Positions 1 to 8,100 of a stretch of DNA of 64,000 nt are shown here, one piece after another. The notes below the pieces were generated by a model. It saw only the letters and a program-made list of their open reading frames with translations, was not told where the DNA came from and searched no databases. How positions within the stretch are numbered: the stretch's first letter is position 1; each line of letters begins with the position of its first letter. Position numbers and translations under genes: made by a program. The stretch comes from Actinoallomurus sp963799975 (lineage in GTDB: Bacteria > Actinomycetota > Actinomycetes > Streptosporangiales > Streptosporangiaceae): the NCBI GenBank assembly GCA_963799975.1, contig CAWCZF010000006.1, forward strand, positions 2,666,001 to 2,730,000, given 5' to 3'.

Positions 1-332
1 TGCCGGACCCGTCCTGCAACCCCTACCTCGCCTTCCCGGCGATGCTGATGGCGGGCCTGGACGGCATCAAGAACAAGATCGAGCCCGCGGAGCCGGTCGA
101 CAAGGACCTGTACGAGCTGCCGCCGGAGGAGGCCCGCAGCGTCCCGCAGGTGCCGGGTTCGCTGGACGCGGTGCTGAACTCGCTCGAGGCCGACCACGAC
201 TTCCTCCTCGAGGGCGGCGTGTTCACGCCGGACCTCATCGAGACGTGGATCGCGTACAAGCGCGAGAACGAGCTGGACCCGATCCGCCTCCGCCCGCACC
301 CGCACGAGTTCGAGATGTACTACGACTGCTGA
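1..332 (+). CDS. glnA: Type I glutamine synthetase, C-terminal part (5' end outside window)
   Basis: Only about the last 109 codons are present, read in frame from base 3. They carry the conserved DPSCNPYLAF segment of the glutamate/nucleotide site and end in HPHEFEMYYDC, as class I-beta GS enzymes do. The tyrosine of the KDLYELPPEE motif (codon 111-113) aligns with the AMP-accepting Tyr397 of E. coli GS, so this enzyme should be a substrate of the GlnE adenylyltransferase encoded at 11202-14189. Glutamine synthetase makes glutamine from glutamate, ammonia and ATP in the cytoplasm. A strong hairpin follows the stop codon. The identification is very secure; the N-terminal half cannot be judged. 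Confidence 0.97.
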   Translation, partial: PDPSCNPYLAFPAMLMAGLDGIKNKIEPAEPVDKDLYELPPEEARSVPQVPGSLDAVLNSLEADHDFLLEGGVFTPDLIETWIAYKRENELDPIRLRPHPHEFEMYYDC

Positions 333-358
333 CCCGCACGGGTCCGCCCGCAGCGCGG

Positions 359-393
359 ACGGCCCGGCTCGCCATCACGGCGGGCCGGGCCGT
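359..393 (+). terminator. Hairpin terminator after glnA
   Basis: A perfect 10-bp inverted repeat (acggcccggc / gccgggccgt) encloses a 15-nt loop, starting 26 bp after the glnA stop and followed by a short T run. It fits an actinobacterial intrinsic terminator without a long U tract. Confidence 0.7.
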
Positions 394-532
394 TTCGCGT
401 TGACGGTCCCGGCGCGGCCGCACACGCCTCCGCCGGTCAGGCGGCGTCTGGGCCCGTACGGCGGCGGGTGCGGGGCTCCGGCCGTATATGGACGATCACC
501 CGGCGGCTCTAGGAAGGCGGCGTGGGCTGACA

Positions 533-538
533 TAGCGT
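533..538 (+). promoter_or_regulatory. Candidate -10 box of a leaderless transcript
   Basis: TAGCGT fits the TANNNT consensus and lies 7 nt before the ATG at 546. No Shine-Dalgarno sequence precedes that ATG, so transcription may begin at the start codon. Confidence 0.45.
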
Positions 539-545
539 CCACAGC

Positions 546-1031
546 ATGGACGCGCCGTTGATTCTGCTCGACGTGGACGGTGTACTCAATCCCCTGCAGC
601 GGTCTCCCGGCTACCAGCGGTACCGCGCGACCCCCAACGGAATCACCTACCGGCTCCTCCTCAACCCCCGGCACGGCCCCCTGCTCACCGCTCTGGCGCA
701 CGACACCGGCGCGGAGCTGGTCTGGGCCAGCTACTGGACCGAATCGGCGAACGAGTGGATCGGGCCGCGAGTCGGGCTGCCGCACCTGCGGGCCGTGCCG
801 ATCCCGCCGCGGGACCCGCAATTCACCTACGGCGGCTGGAAAGCACGGCACGTGGCCGCGTGGATCGGCGAGCGGCCCTTCGTCTGGCTGGAGGACGAAC
901 CCGACATCACCGAGACGCTCACCGCCGGGCCTCCGCTCGGGCCGCATCTCGTCGTCGCCGTCGATCCCGACGAGGGGCTGACCGACCTCCACGTCGAACA
1001 GGCACGGGGCTGGCTGGAACAACTCCGCTGA
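546..1031 (+). CDS. HAD-like hydrolase domain protein, small single-domain form
   Basis: The 161-residue protein opens with DVDGVLNP (residues 9-16), the HAD-superfamily motif I with nucleophile Asp9 and second acid Asp11. A WLEDEPD segment near residue 114 looks like the acidic motif IV. There is no large cap domain. Proteins of this kind are common in actinomycetes and usually annotated as HAD-like or hypothetical; a phosphatase activity is plausible but the substrate is unknown. No Shine-Dalgarno sequence is visible and a TANNNT box lies 7 nt upstream, so the ATG at 546 may be leaderless. It stands alone between glnA and the OsmC-like gene. Confidence 0.8.
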   Translation: MDAPLILLDVDGVLNPLQRSPGYQRYRATPNGITYRLLLNPRHGPLLTALAHDTGAELVWASYWTESANEWIGPRVGLPHLRAVPIPPRDPQFTYGGWKARHVAAWIGERPFVWLEDEPDITETLTAGPPLGPHLVVAVDPDEGLTDLHVEQARGWLEQLR

Positions 1032-1070
1032 CACCGGCGTTAGGGTCAGGGTCCCCGAAAAGGAGTGATC

Positions 1071-1475
1071 ATGGCCTCGGTCCAGGTGGAACGCACCGAT
1101 GACGGCTTCGTGGCGCGCAACGACCGCGGCGCGCGTGTCGCCGTGGGCGGCTCCGCCGACGACGGCGTCTTCAGCCCGGTCGAGCTCCTGCTCGCGGCGC
1201 TCGGCGGCTGTGAGCTCGTCACGGTCGAGCCGCTGACCGCCGACCGCGGGCACCGGCTGGTACGGCTGGCGGCCACGGTCGAGGCGGAGAAGGTCGCGCC
1301 CACGCGGCTCGGCACGGTCACGATCACCTACGACGTCGAGCTGCCCGAGGGCGACGAGGACGCCGCCACGGTGTTCGCCGACGTCGCCCACCGGGTGCAC
1401 GACAAGCACTGCACCGTCGGGCGCGCCCTGCGGGAGGTCACCGAGACCGTCCAAGTACTCCCCCGGTTTCCCTAG
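1071..1475 (+). CDS. OsmC-family protein (peroxiredoxin-like)
   Basis: The 134-residue product has the OsmC/Ohr layout. Cys47 lies in ALGGCELVTV and Cys114 in DKHCTVGRAL, the spaced cysteine pair that reduces organic hydroperoxides in this family. The start at 1071 (ATG) is chosen because AGGAG at 1061-1065 sits at ideal spacing; a GTG at 1065 would overlap that site. It is probably a cytoplasmic thiol peroxidase or stress protein. Whether it is OsmC, Ohr or the YhfA-like subgroup cannot be fixed by eye; the short N-terminus and the SPVELLLAALGGC motif favour the OsmC/YhfA side. Confidence 0.85.
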   Translation: MASVQVERTDDGFVARNDRGARVAVGGSADDGVFSPVELLLAALGGCELVTVEPLTADRGHRLVRLAATVEAEKVAPTRLGTVTITYDVELPEGDEDAATVFADVAHRVHDKHCTVGRALREVTETVQVLPRFP

Positions 1476-1486
1476 GCCGCGGGGAG

Positions 1487-1516
1487 TACGGATGTGGACC
1501 GTTCCGGCCATCCGTA
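1487..1516 (+). terminator. Weak hairpin after the OsmC-like gene
   Basis: tacggatg and catccgta form an 8-bp inverted repeat with a 14-nt loop, 12 bp after the stop. There is no T tract; termination is possible but not certain. Confidence 0.35.
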
Positions 1517-1614
1517 TCCACCCTGAGGACTAGGGGACCTACTCATCTGGGCCTAGGCGCAGACCATTCCTGTAGGTGATCACAAACGTGCGGCTTTCAA
1601 GCAGGATTTAGACC

Positions 1615-2445
1615 ATGGCCCAGCTCGCCCCTTGCCGCCCGCTCCCCCCGGAGACCCGAGACGGTTCCCGCGCAGCGTCGTGGTCGCCACGGCTCTGGCG
1701 GGAGATCGCCCTGATCGCCGTCTTCTACGGTGCGTACACGCTCGTGCGCCTGCTGATACCCCATGACGAGACGGCGGCGTACGCACACGCCGGGCAGGTC
1801 ATGCGGCTCGAGCACGCTCTCGGCCCCAACGTCGAGCTGCGGCTCAACCGGGCGCTCCTGCACGCGCCCACGCTCGCCAGGATGGCCAACATCTTCTACG
1901 CGACCGCGCACTTCGCGGTCACGCTGACCGTCCTCGCGTGGCTCTACCGGCGCCGTCCGCGCCACTACCGCTGGCTGCGCACCTCGCTGCTCCTGGCGAC
2001 CGCCGTCGCGCTGGTGGGCTTCTGGGTCTACCCGCTGGCCCCGCCGCGGTTCCTGCCCGGCGCGGGGTTCGTCGACCCGGTGACGGCCCTCCACAGTTTC
2101 GGGCTCTACTCCTCGCCGCAGGCCGGCTCGCTCACGAACCAGTTCGCCGCGATGCCCTCGATGCACGCGGGATGGGCACTCTGGTGCGCGGTGGCGGTGA
2201 TCGTGAGCATCCGGCGGCCGTTGATCATGACGGTCGCGGCGCTTTACCCGGTCGTCACTATTACCGTGATCTTCGCGACAGCCAATCATTACCTGCTCGA
2301 CGCGGTGGCCGGTGTCCTTGTGATGGCGTTCGCCCTGCTCGTTGGCCTTATCCTCCATCTGCGGGGAAACCGGCCACAGCCAGCGAAGGATCACGAAGTG
2401 ACAAACAAGACAACTATTGTCGAGAGTCTCGGCGGCTCGGTCTGA
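1615..2445 (+). CDS. PAP2-superfamily membrane protein (Aur1/Ipt1-like), first copy
   Basis: This 276-residue protein has about six hydrophobic segments. It carries the two catalytic signatures of the PAP2 (inositol-phosphotransferase-like) group: AMPSMHAGWALW, with the first catalytic His, and ANHYLLDAVAG, with the second His and Asp. Relatives are membrane phosphatases or phosphotransferases acting on lipid phosphates. The ATG at 1615 has an AGGA 11 nt upstream. The next gene begins five bases after this stop and is a close paralogue sharing REI-LIA--Y, YPLAPPR/LPLAPPR, the His motif and ANHY-LDA, so the pair is a tandem duplication. Their position next to a cluster for a phosphatidylethanolamine-binding type of lantibiotic suggests membrane-lipid adjustment, but that link is only inference. 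Confidence 0.85.
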   Translation: MAQLAPCRPLPPETRDGSRAASWSPRLWREIALIAVFYGAYTLVRLLIPHDETAAYAHAGQVMRLEHALGPNVELRLNRALLHAPTLARMANIFYATAHFAVTLTVLAWLYRRRPRHYRWLRTSLLLATAVALVGFWVYPLAPPRFLPGAGFVDPVTALHSFGLYSSPQAGSLTNQFAAMPSMHAGWALWCAVAVIVSIRRPLIMTVAALYPVVTITVIFATANHYLLDAVAGVLVMAFALLVGLILHLRGNRPQPAKDHEVTNKTTIVESLGGSV

Positions 2446-2449
2446 CACC

Positions 2450-3256
2450 ATGGGGATCATGTCGAGTGCGGCCGTAGCGCCCGTCGCCACAGGCGACGTG
2501 ACGGGGGCGCCAGGGGAGTCGGCCGGGAAACGTCCGAAGCTCTACCGCGAGATCCTGCTGATCGCCCTCTGCTACAGCGCGTACTCCTTCGTGCGCAACC
2601 TGGTGCCGACGACCCACACCGAGGCGCTCCACCTCGGCCGGCAGATCCTCAGCCTGGAGCATGTGTTCCACCTCGACGTCGAGCGGTCGATCAACCGGCT
2701 GTTCGTCCACGTCCACTGGCTCGGCGTGCTCGCCAACTACTACTACTCCACGCTGCACTTCGTGCTCACGCCCGCCGTGCTCGCGTGGCTCTACATCCGG
2801 CATCCGGACCGCTACGTCTTCTACCGGCGGCTGATCTTCGCGACGACGGTGCTGGCGCTGGTCGGGTTCTACCTCCTGCCCCTCGCGCCGCCGCGGATGC
2901 TGCCCGGCTACATCGACACCGTCCTGGCCTGGCACACCCACGGGCTGTACGCCTCGGGCGCGTCGCCGGTCGGCTCGGTCTCCAACCAGTACGCCGCGAT
3001 GCCGTCGCTGCACACGGGCTGGGCCCTGTGGTGCGCGATCGCGGTCGCCGACGTCCTGCGGCGCCGCTGGGCCAAGATCCTGGTCTTCTGTTACCCGGTC
3101 GCGACCATCCTCGTGATCATGGGCACCGCCAACCACTACTTCCTCGACGCCGTCGGCGGCGCCGTCGCGCTGGGCTGCGGCTACCTGGCCGCGCGGTGCG
3201 TACGCCTGGTCGTCCCCCGCCTGGGCCCGGTCGCCCGCGTCTTCTCGACCGAATAG
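2450..3256 (+). CDS. PAP2-superfamily membrane protein (Aur1/Ipt1-like), second copy
   Basis: It is paralogous to the preceding gene and about 268 residues long. It keeps AMPSLHTGWALW and ANHYFLDAVGG, so the His/His/Asp triad is intact, plus LPLAPPRMLPGY before them. Several transmembrane helices are evident. The start is ambiguous: ATG at 2450 gives five bases between genes, ATG at 2459 is also possible, and neither has a good Shine-Dalgarno site, which suggests translational coupling with the gene upstream. A perfect hairpin after the stop closes this two-gene operon. The substrate is unknown. Confidence 0.83.
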   Translation: MGIMSSAAVAPVATGDVTGAPGESAGKRPKLYREILLIALCYSAYSFVRNLVPTTHTEALHLGRQILSLEHVFHLDVERSINRLFVHVHWLGVLANYYYSTLHFVLTPAVLAWLYIRHPDRYVFYRRLIFATTVLALVGFYLLPLAPPRMLPGYIDTVLAWHTHGLYASGASPVGSVSNQYAAMPSLHTGWALWCAIAVADVLRRRWAKILVFCYPVATILVIMGTANHYFLDAVGGAVALGCGYLAARCVRLVVPRLGPVARVFSTE

Positions 3257-3276
3257 CCGGGCCGCACCCACGAATC

Positions 3277-3306
3277 CGCATAAAGCCACTTAACCGGCTT
3301 TATGCG
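3277..3306 (+). terminator. Perfect hairpin terminator after the PAP2 pair
   Basis: cgcataaagcc and ggctttatgcg form a perfect 11-bp stem with an 8-nt loop, followed by ttta. It lies 20 bp after the second PAP2 stop. It begins a 347-bp gene-free stretch (3257-3603) that also holds a second inverted repeat at 3327-3366 and a candidate promoter at 3448-3476. Confidence 0.75.
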
Positions 3307-3326
3307 TTTATGGGAAATATCTCATT

Positions 3327-3366
3327 AAGGCCGATCACCCTCGGTGACCATTCCGGAATCGGCCTT
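3327..3366 (+). repeat. Long inverted repeat in the gene-free stretch
   Basis: aaggccgat pairs with atcggcctt (9 bp). Inside it are a smaller dyad (tcacc/ggtga) and a ttccggaa palindrome. It could be a second terminator or a regulatory site for the SARP gene. Confidence 0.5.
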
Positions 3367-3447
3367 CCGAAAAGGCGCGTTCCCTGCGACCGGCACCCCC
3401 GTCGCGCCGGTCCGTCATCGCCCCAGGCCACCGCCCATTGATCGTGA

Positions 3448-3476
3448 TTGTCCGCCAACGTCCATCCCTGTATCGT
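3448..3476 (+). promoter_or_regulatory. Candidate sigma-70-type promoter for the SARP gene
   Basis: TTGTCC and TATCGT are separated by exactly 17 nt. Transcription would start near 3483 and leave a 5' leader of about 120 nt before the GTG at 3604. A small dyad (acgag/ctcgt, 3477-3493) overlaps the predicted start site. Confidence 0.4.
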
Positions 3477-3603
3477 ACGAGCCCGAAACTCGTGACACGC
3501 AGGAACGCGGGCGCCTCCCTCACGACCGCGGCCAAGGAGATGAATAACGCCCTATTTGACTTGGTTGCAGCAATTGAGGCGAATTCGAGCATGGAGTTCA
3601 GTC

Positions 3604-4380
3604 GTGCATGATTTCCGCGTACTCGGTCCGCTCGAGGTCACCGTCGGCACGCGGCGGGTCGCCGTCGCCGCCGGAAAACAGCGTGTGCTCCTCGCCACGC
3701 TCCTGCTCAGCGCCAACCAGATCGTGCCGGTCGACGAGCTCGCCGACCGGCTGTGGGGCGGCGACCGGCCGCGCGGCCCGCGCGGGGCGCTCCAGACCTA
3801 CGTCACGCGCCTGCGCCAGACCCTCGACCCCGGCGGGGCGGCGCCGATCCACACCTCCGCGGCCGGCTACGGCATCGAGGTCGCCTCCGCCGGGCTCGAC
3901 CTGATCCGCTTCCGCGAGATGGCCGGCCGTGCGCGTACGGCCGGCGCGCGCGGCGACCTCGCGGCCGAGTCCGCCGGCCTCAACGAGGCGCTCGCGCTGT
4001 GGCGCGGGCCGATCCTGCCCGACGTGCGTTCGGACTCGCTGCACCGCGACGTCGTGCCCAGCCTGACCGAGGAGCACCTGCGCACGCTCGAACGGCGGCA
4101 CGAGGTCGACCTCGCGCTCGGCCGCCACGACCGGCTGGTCGGCGAGCTGCGGGCGCTGACCGGCCGCCACCCCTTCCACGAGCGCTTCTGGGGACAGCTG
4201 ATGGTCGCGCTCTACCGCTGCGGGCGGCCGGCCGAGGCGCTCGAGGCGTACGGCGAGGTCACCGCGTCGCTGCGTCGGGGGCTCGGCGTGTGCCCCGGGC
4301 CCGAGGTACGCGATCTGCACGTCGCCATCCTGCGCGATGACCCACGCCTTTCTTCCACGCCGCCTGAAGGCGAACTGTAA
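3604..4380 (+). CDS. AfsR/SARP-family transcriptional activator of the lanthipeptide cluster
   Basis: The 258-residue protein has an OmpR-type winged-helix DNA-binding domain (about residues 1-95, starting HDFRVLGPLEV) followed by a bacterial transcriptional activation domain (about 100-245, with LWRGPILPDV and RHPFHERFWGQLM). It is a small stand-alone SARP, not a large AfsR. The GTG at 3604 is chosen because GGAG lies 7 nt before it and homologues begin close to this point; upstream in-frame codons look non-coding. SARPs activate antibiotic clusters by binding heptamer repeats near the -35 region. The cinnamycin and kyamicin clusters use a SARP (CinR1/KyaR1) as direct activator, and this gene stands immediately before the biosynthetic genes, so the same role is inferred. 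Confidence 0.88.
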   Translation: MHDFRVLGPLEVTVGTRRVAVAAGKQRVLLATLLLSANQIVPVDELADRLWGGDRPRGPRGALQTYVTRLRQTLDPGGAAPIHTSAAGYGIEVASAGLDLIRFREMAGRARTAGARGDLAAESAGLNEALALWRGPILPDVRSDSLHRDVVPSLTEEHLRTLERRHEVDLALGRHDRLVGELRALTGRHPFHERFWGQLMVALYRCGRPAEALEAYGEVTASLRRGLGVCPGPEVRDLHVAILRDDPRLSSTPPEGEL

Positions 4381-4394
4381 GCGGTCTGAAAGAA

Positions 4395-4430
4395 CCCTTT
4401 CCTAGGTTGTAATCGCCGCCGAGGAAAGGG
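4395..4430 (+). promoter_or_regulatory. Hairpin that covers the ribosome binding site of lanN
   Basis: ccctttcct pairs perfectly with aggaaaggg (9 bp, 18-nt loop). The right arm is the Shine-Dalgarno region of the ATG at 4436, so the folded RNA would hide the ribosome site. Confidence 0.45.
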
Positions 4431-4435
4431 CGCAG

Positions 4436-4792
4436 ATGAGTACCAAAGGGCCGACCATCTATCCGGGTGTGGACGCGATCCGGCAGGTTCAGCAACTCAT
4501 GATCTTCTGCTCGCTGCTGCCTCCGGACGGGAAACTGCGCGAGGTCCTGTCCCTCGCCCTTTCCCTCCGCGAAGAACCCATTCTTTCCCGGACGACCCCG
4601 ATGACCGATATTGAGCCGCACGCCGCCAAGGCGTGGCTTGAGGCCATCTGGCGGGAAAACGCGTTGTCCGCCGATGAAAAGGAGCTGGTGCACTGGCAGA
4701 ACGACAGCGACAACATGGCGGCGGCCATCCGCGAGCTGCACGACGTCGAACGACAGCTCGGCATCCGGCTCGTCGCCGAAAAGGCACCGTAG
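4436..4792 (+). CDS. Lysinoalanine-forming protein of the DurN/CinOrf7 type
   Basis: The gene encodes 118 residues with no signal peptide or membrane segment. DurN and CinOrf7, which close the lysinoalanine bridge of duramycin and cinnamycin, are of nearly the same length and their genes lie directly before lanA, as here. The sequence is mostly helical with a charged middle. I assign it by size and synteny with an obvious cinnamycin-type precursor; I cannot align it to DurN from memory, so sequence identity is unproven. DurN family proteins are small dimers that add Lys19 to dehydroalanine 6 of the modified peptide. The Shine-Dalgarno AGGAAAGGG lies 5 nt before the ATG inside a hairpin arm. 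LanA begins 71 bp downstream. Confidence 0.72.
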   Translation: MSTKGPTIYPGVDAIRQVQQLMIFCSLLPPDGKLREVLSLALSLREEPILSRTTPMTDIEPHAAKAWLEAIWRENALSADEKELVHWQNDSDNMAAAIRELHDVERQLGIRLVAEKAP

Positions 4793-4821
4793 CCGACATT
4801 CGCTCAGGAGCACGTCACTCA

Positions 4822-4853
4822 GTAGCACTTCAACCAGGTAGCACTTCAACCAG
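4822..4853 (+). repeat. Perfect tandem duplication of 16 bp just before lanA
   Basis: gtagcacttcaaccag occurs twice in a row (4822-4837 and 4838-4853). The second copy runs into AGGAGG (4852-4857), the ribosome site of lanA. It may be a replication slip or a duplicated regulatory element. Confidence 0.85.
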
Positions 4854-4863
4854 GAGGTATGCC

Positions 4864-5100
4864 ATGACCGACACCCTGACCCTCCAGGCAGTGGTCGACA
4901 GCGAGTTCCGTACCGAGCTGCTGTCCGACCCCGCCGCCTTCGGCCTCTCCGTCTCCTCCCTCCCCGCGCCGGTCGAGCAGCCGGACCAGGAGTCGCTGGA
5001 CTTCTGGACCGAGGGCGTCGCCGCGATGGAGATCTACGCCTGCAAGACGAGCTGCAGCTGGGGTCCGATCACGGCGGTCTGTGACGGCACGACCAAGTAG
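4864..5100 (+). CDS. Cinnamycin/duramycin-family lanthipeptide precursor (LanA)
   Basis: The 78-residue precursor has a 59-residue leader and a 19-residue core, CKTSCSWGPITAVCDGTTK, exactly the lengths of the cinnamycin precursor. Cinnamycin is CRQSCSFGPFTFVCDGNTK, so every residue used for bridges is kept: Cys1, Ser4, Cys5, Ser6, Thr11, Cys14, Thr18 and Lys19, together with Asp15, the hydroxylation site, and Gly8-Pro9. Changed positions are 2, 3, 7 (Trp), 10 (Ile), 12 (Ala) and 17 (Thr). Expected rings are 1-18, 4-14 and 5-11 plus the 6-19 lysinoalanine. The leader keeps the family pattern VVDSEFRTELL, DPAAFG and LDFW, and ends in IYA, matching the AxA-type cleavage site used in this group. 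AGGAGG precedes the ATG by 6 nt. Confidence 0.97.
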   Translation: MTDTLTLQAVVDSEFRTELLSDPAAFGLSVSSLPAPVEQPDQESLDFWTEGVAAMEIYACKTSCSWGPITAVCDGTTK

Positions 5101-5129
5101 GCGTCACCGGGGCCCACACCCCGTACACC

Positions 5130-5161
5130 GACGGTGGGCCGGCGACCGCCGGCCCACCGTC
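5130..5161 (+). terminator. 14-bp hairpin between lanA and lanM (attenuator)
   Basis: gacggtgggccggc and gccggcccaccgtc pair perfectly around a gacc tetraloop, 29 bp after the lanA stop and 29 bp before the lanM start. Such hairpins usually let lanA mRNA accumulate above the modification-enzyme mRNA by partial termination. Confidence 0.75.
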
Positions 5162-5190
5162 CCTCGCGACCGCAGGAGCAGCTTCTCTCC

Positions 5191-8100
5191 ATGAGCGATC
5201 ATTCCTTCCTCGACATCGCCGCACGTGCCGCCAACCTGTCCGAGCGCAGACGCGTCGTGGCCGCCCTGCGCGCCGCGGGCACGACGGCGCCGCCGCGCGT
5301 GCTCCCGCCGTTCGACGTGTGGAAGATCGACCGGCTCGCCGTCAAGCTCGCCCGCCGGACGCCCGCGCGCGGACCGGCACGCGACGACGTCGCGGCCGTG
5401 CTGACCGCCTACCGCCACCACGAGCTCGGCCTGGACGACACCGGCCCGAACGACACCGGCGCGGACGTCGCGGACGTGTTCGCGGGCGTCCACACGTCCT
5501 GGCTGCCGACCTACCAGGCGGCGCTGCGCGGCTTCGACCGCGGCGCCGCGCCGGACGCCGGCTGGCGGCGCTTCGAGGTCTACTACGGCCGGCTGGCCGT
5601 GGCCTGCGAGCCGTTCCTCGCCGAGCTCGGCCGCCGGCTCGACGTAGCCCTCGCGCGCCACCCGGGCCGGTTCGACCGGCGGCTGGCCGACGACCTCGAA
5701 CGGCACCTGCTCGACCGCTTCGAGCTGTCCCTGGCCTGGGCCGTGGAGGCCGACGCGCGGGTGCACTGCGCGAACTCGGGCATCGACCGTGACACCGCGA
5801 CGCGCGACGAGTACCTCGCCTACGTCGACGCGACCTTCGCCGACGCCGCGGCGTACCACCGCTTCTACCTGCGGTTCCCGGTGCTCGGCCGCTGGCTCGC
5901 CGAGGTCACCTCGCTGCTCGCCGACTTCGGCGGCGAGCTGGTCGACCGCTTCGCCGCCGACCGCGCCGAGATCGGGGAGCGATTGCTCGGCGCGCGGATC
6001 GAGTCGTTCCGCTCGCTGCGTCTCGGCTTGTCCGACCACCACGCCGGGGCGCGCAGCGTCGCCGTGGCCGAGGTGACGCTGGCGGGCGGCGGCACCGGGT
6101 CGTTCGTCTACAAGCCGCGCTGCATCCGGTCCGAGGCGGCGATGCAGGCACTGCTCGGCCGGCTGCGCGACGACGGCGTGCTCGGCTTCGCGACCCGGCG
6201 GGTGCTGCCGCGCCGCGCGTACGGCTACGAGGCGGTGATCCCGTCCGGGCGCAACCGGATGGACACGCTGGAGGAGGTCGAGCGCGTCTATGAGGAGCTC
6301 GGCGGCTACCTCGGGATCTTCTACGTGCTCGGCGGCGGCGACCTGCACTTCGAGAACATCCTGATCGCGGACGGGCACGCCTTCGTCTGCGACTGCGAGA
6401 CCGCGCTCGGCGTCCTGCCGCGCGGCCAGGCGCGCCCGGCGGGCACCCTGCTCGACTCGGTCTTCAAGACCGGGCTGCTGGAGTGGCCGCGCACCACGAC
6501 GCCGGCCGCGGAGATGCGGATCAGCGGTTATTCCGGCGGCGAGGCGTACGACCTGCCGATCGCGGTGCCGCGCGTCAGCGAGCACCGGGTCGGCTTCACG
6601 GCGTCGGTAACCCACCGGTCGGGCGTGCACGTCGAGCCGGACGGCGCCAACCGCGTGTTCCTCGGCGACCGGCTGATGCGGCCGCAGGACTTCACCGACG
6701 CGATCATGACCGGCTTCGGGCGCGTCTACGCGTGGTTCGAGCGCGCTCCCGAGGAGGCGGTGCGCCAGGTGGGCGAGATCTTCGCCGGCTCCTCGGCGCG
6801 GTTCATCAACTGGGGCACCCAGGTCTACTCCCAGCTGCTGATCTCCGCCCGGCACCCCAAGTGCCTGGTCGACCCCCTGGAGGTCGACCTCCTGGTGAAC
6901 ACCGTGCGCACGTTCCCCCGTACCTGGGACACCGACGGCGTCCTCGCCGAGCGCGAGCTGCTCTCGATGTGGCGGCTCGACGTGCCGATCTTCACCGCCG
7001 ACGCCGGCGACCGGCGGCTCGTGCACGACCACGCCATGCTCCTGCCGTCCTACCTCGAGGTCTCCCCCATCGAGGGCGCGGTGCAGCGCATCGGGCGGCT
7101 GTCGCGCGCCAACCGCGCCCAGCAGACCCAGTACATCGCCGCGAGCCTGTCCTCCGGCGAGGTCGCCAGCCCGGCGTTCGTCACGGCGTCGATCGAGTAC
7201 GCCACGCGGATCGGCGAACGCCTGTGCCGGATGCTGCGCGACCCGTCCGCGCCCGCGCCCTGGACCTCCTTCGGCCTGACCGGTGAAGGCGTCGCAGAGG
7301 TCGACGTGGACGGCGACCTCTACCACGGGTCCGCGGGCATCGCGCTGTTCCTGGCCTACCTCGACGGGCTGGTGCCGCGGCCGGAGTTCCGCCGGGCCGC
7401 CGAGCGTGCGCTGGAGCACGCGGTCGCACGTACCGACCGGCGGCGGCCGGGCGCCTTCCAGGGCGCCGGCGGCCTCATCTACCTGCTCACGCACCTGCAC
7501 CAGCTGTGGCAGGACCGCGGCCTGCTCGAACTCGCGGTACGGCTGAGCCACGAGCTGCCCGGCCCGATCGACGCCGACACCCACTTCGACGTGCTGAGCG
7601 GCAGCGCGGGGCTCATCCCGGTGCTGCTCGGCCTCGGCCGCCAGACCGAAGGGCAGGGCCTGGAGCACGCCCGGCGCTGCGCGGACCTGCTGCTGCGGCA
7701 CGCCGTGGCGGACGGCGACACCCTGAGCTGGCCGCTCGCCGACCCGGGCGAGGCGACCGCGAACCTCACCGGCTTCTCCCACGGCGCGGGCGGTATCGGG
7801 TGGGCGTTGATCCAGCTCGGTGCAGCCACGGTCGACGAGCCGATCCTACATCGACGCCGGGCTGGCGGGTTTCCGCGTACGAGGCACGGCAGTTCGACGA
7901 GACCACCAGGACTGGTACGACCTGCGGCACAGCCTCGGCAGGGCCGTACGCGACGGGCGCCATTTCGCCAACGCCTGGTGCAACGGCGCGGCCGGCATCG
8001 GGCTGAGCCGCATCGCGAGCTGGTCGGCGCTCGGCGGGGACGACGAACTGCTGCTGCGCGAGGCGCACCAGGCGCTCGCCGCCACGCATGCGGGGCTTTC

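Noticed and set aside
375..1511. A 378-codon minus-strand frame over the HAD and OsmC genes
   Set aside because: It is antisense to two conserved genes and has no domain pattern.
5104..7782. An 892-codon open frame on the minus strand opposite lanM
   Set aside because: Very GC-rich codons keep the antisense frame open. Its translation is low-complexity (Arg/Gly/Val rich) and the plus strand encodes an obvious LanM.
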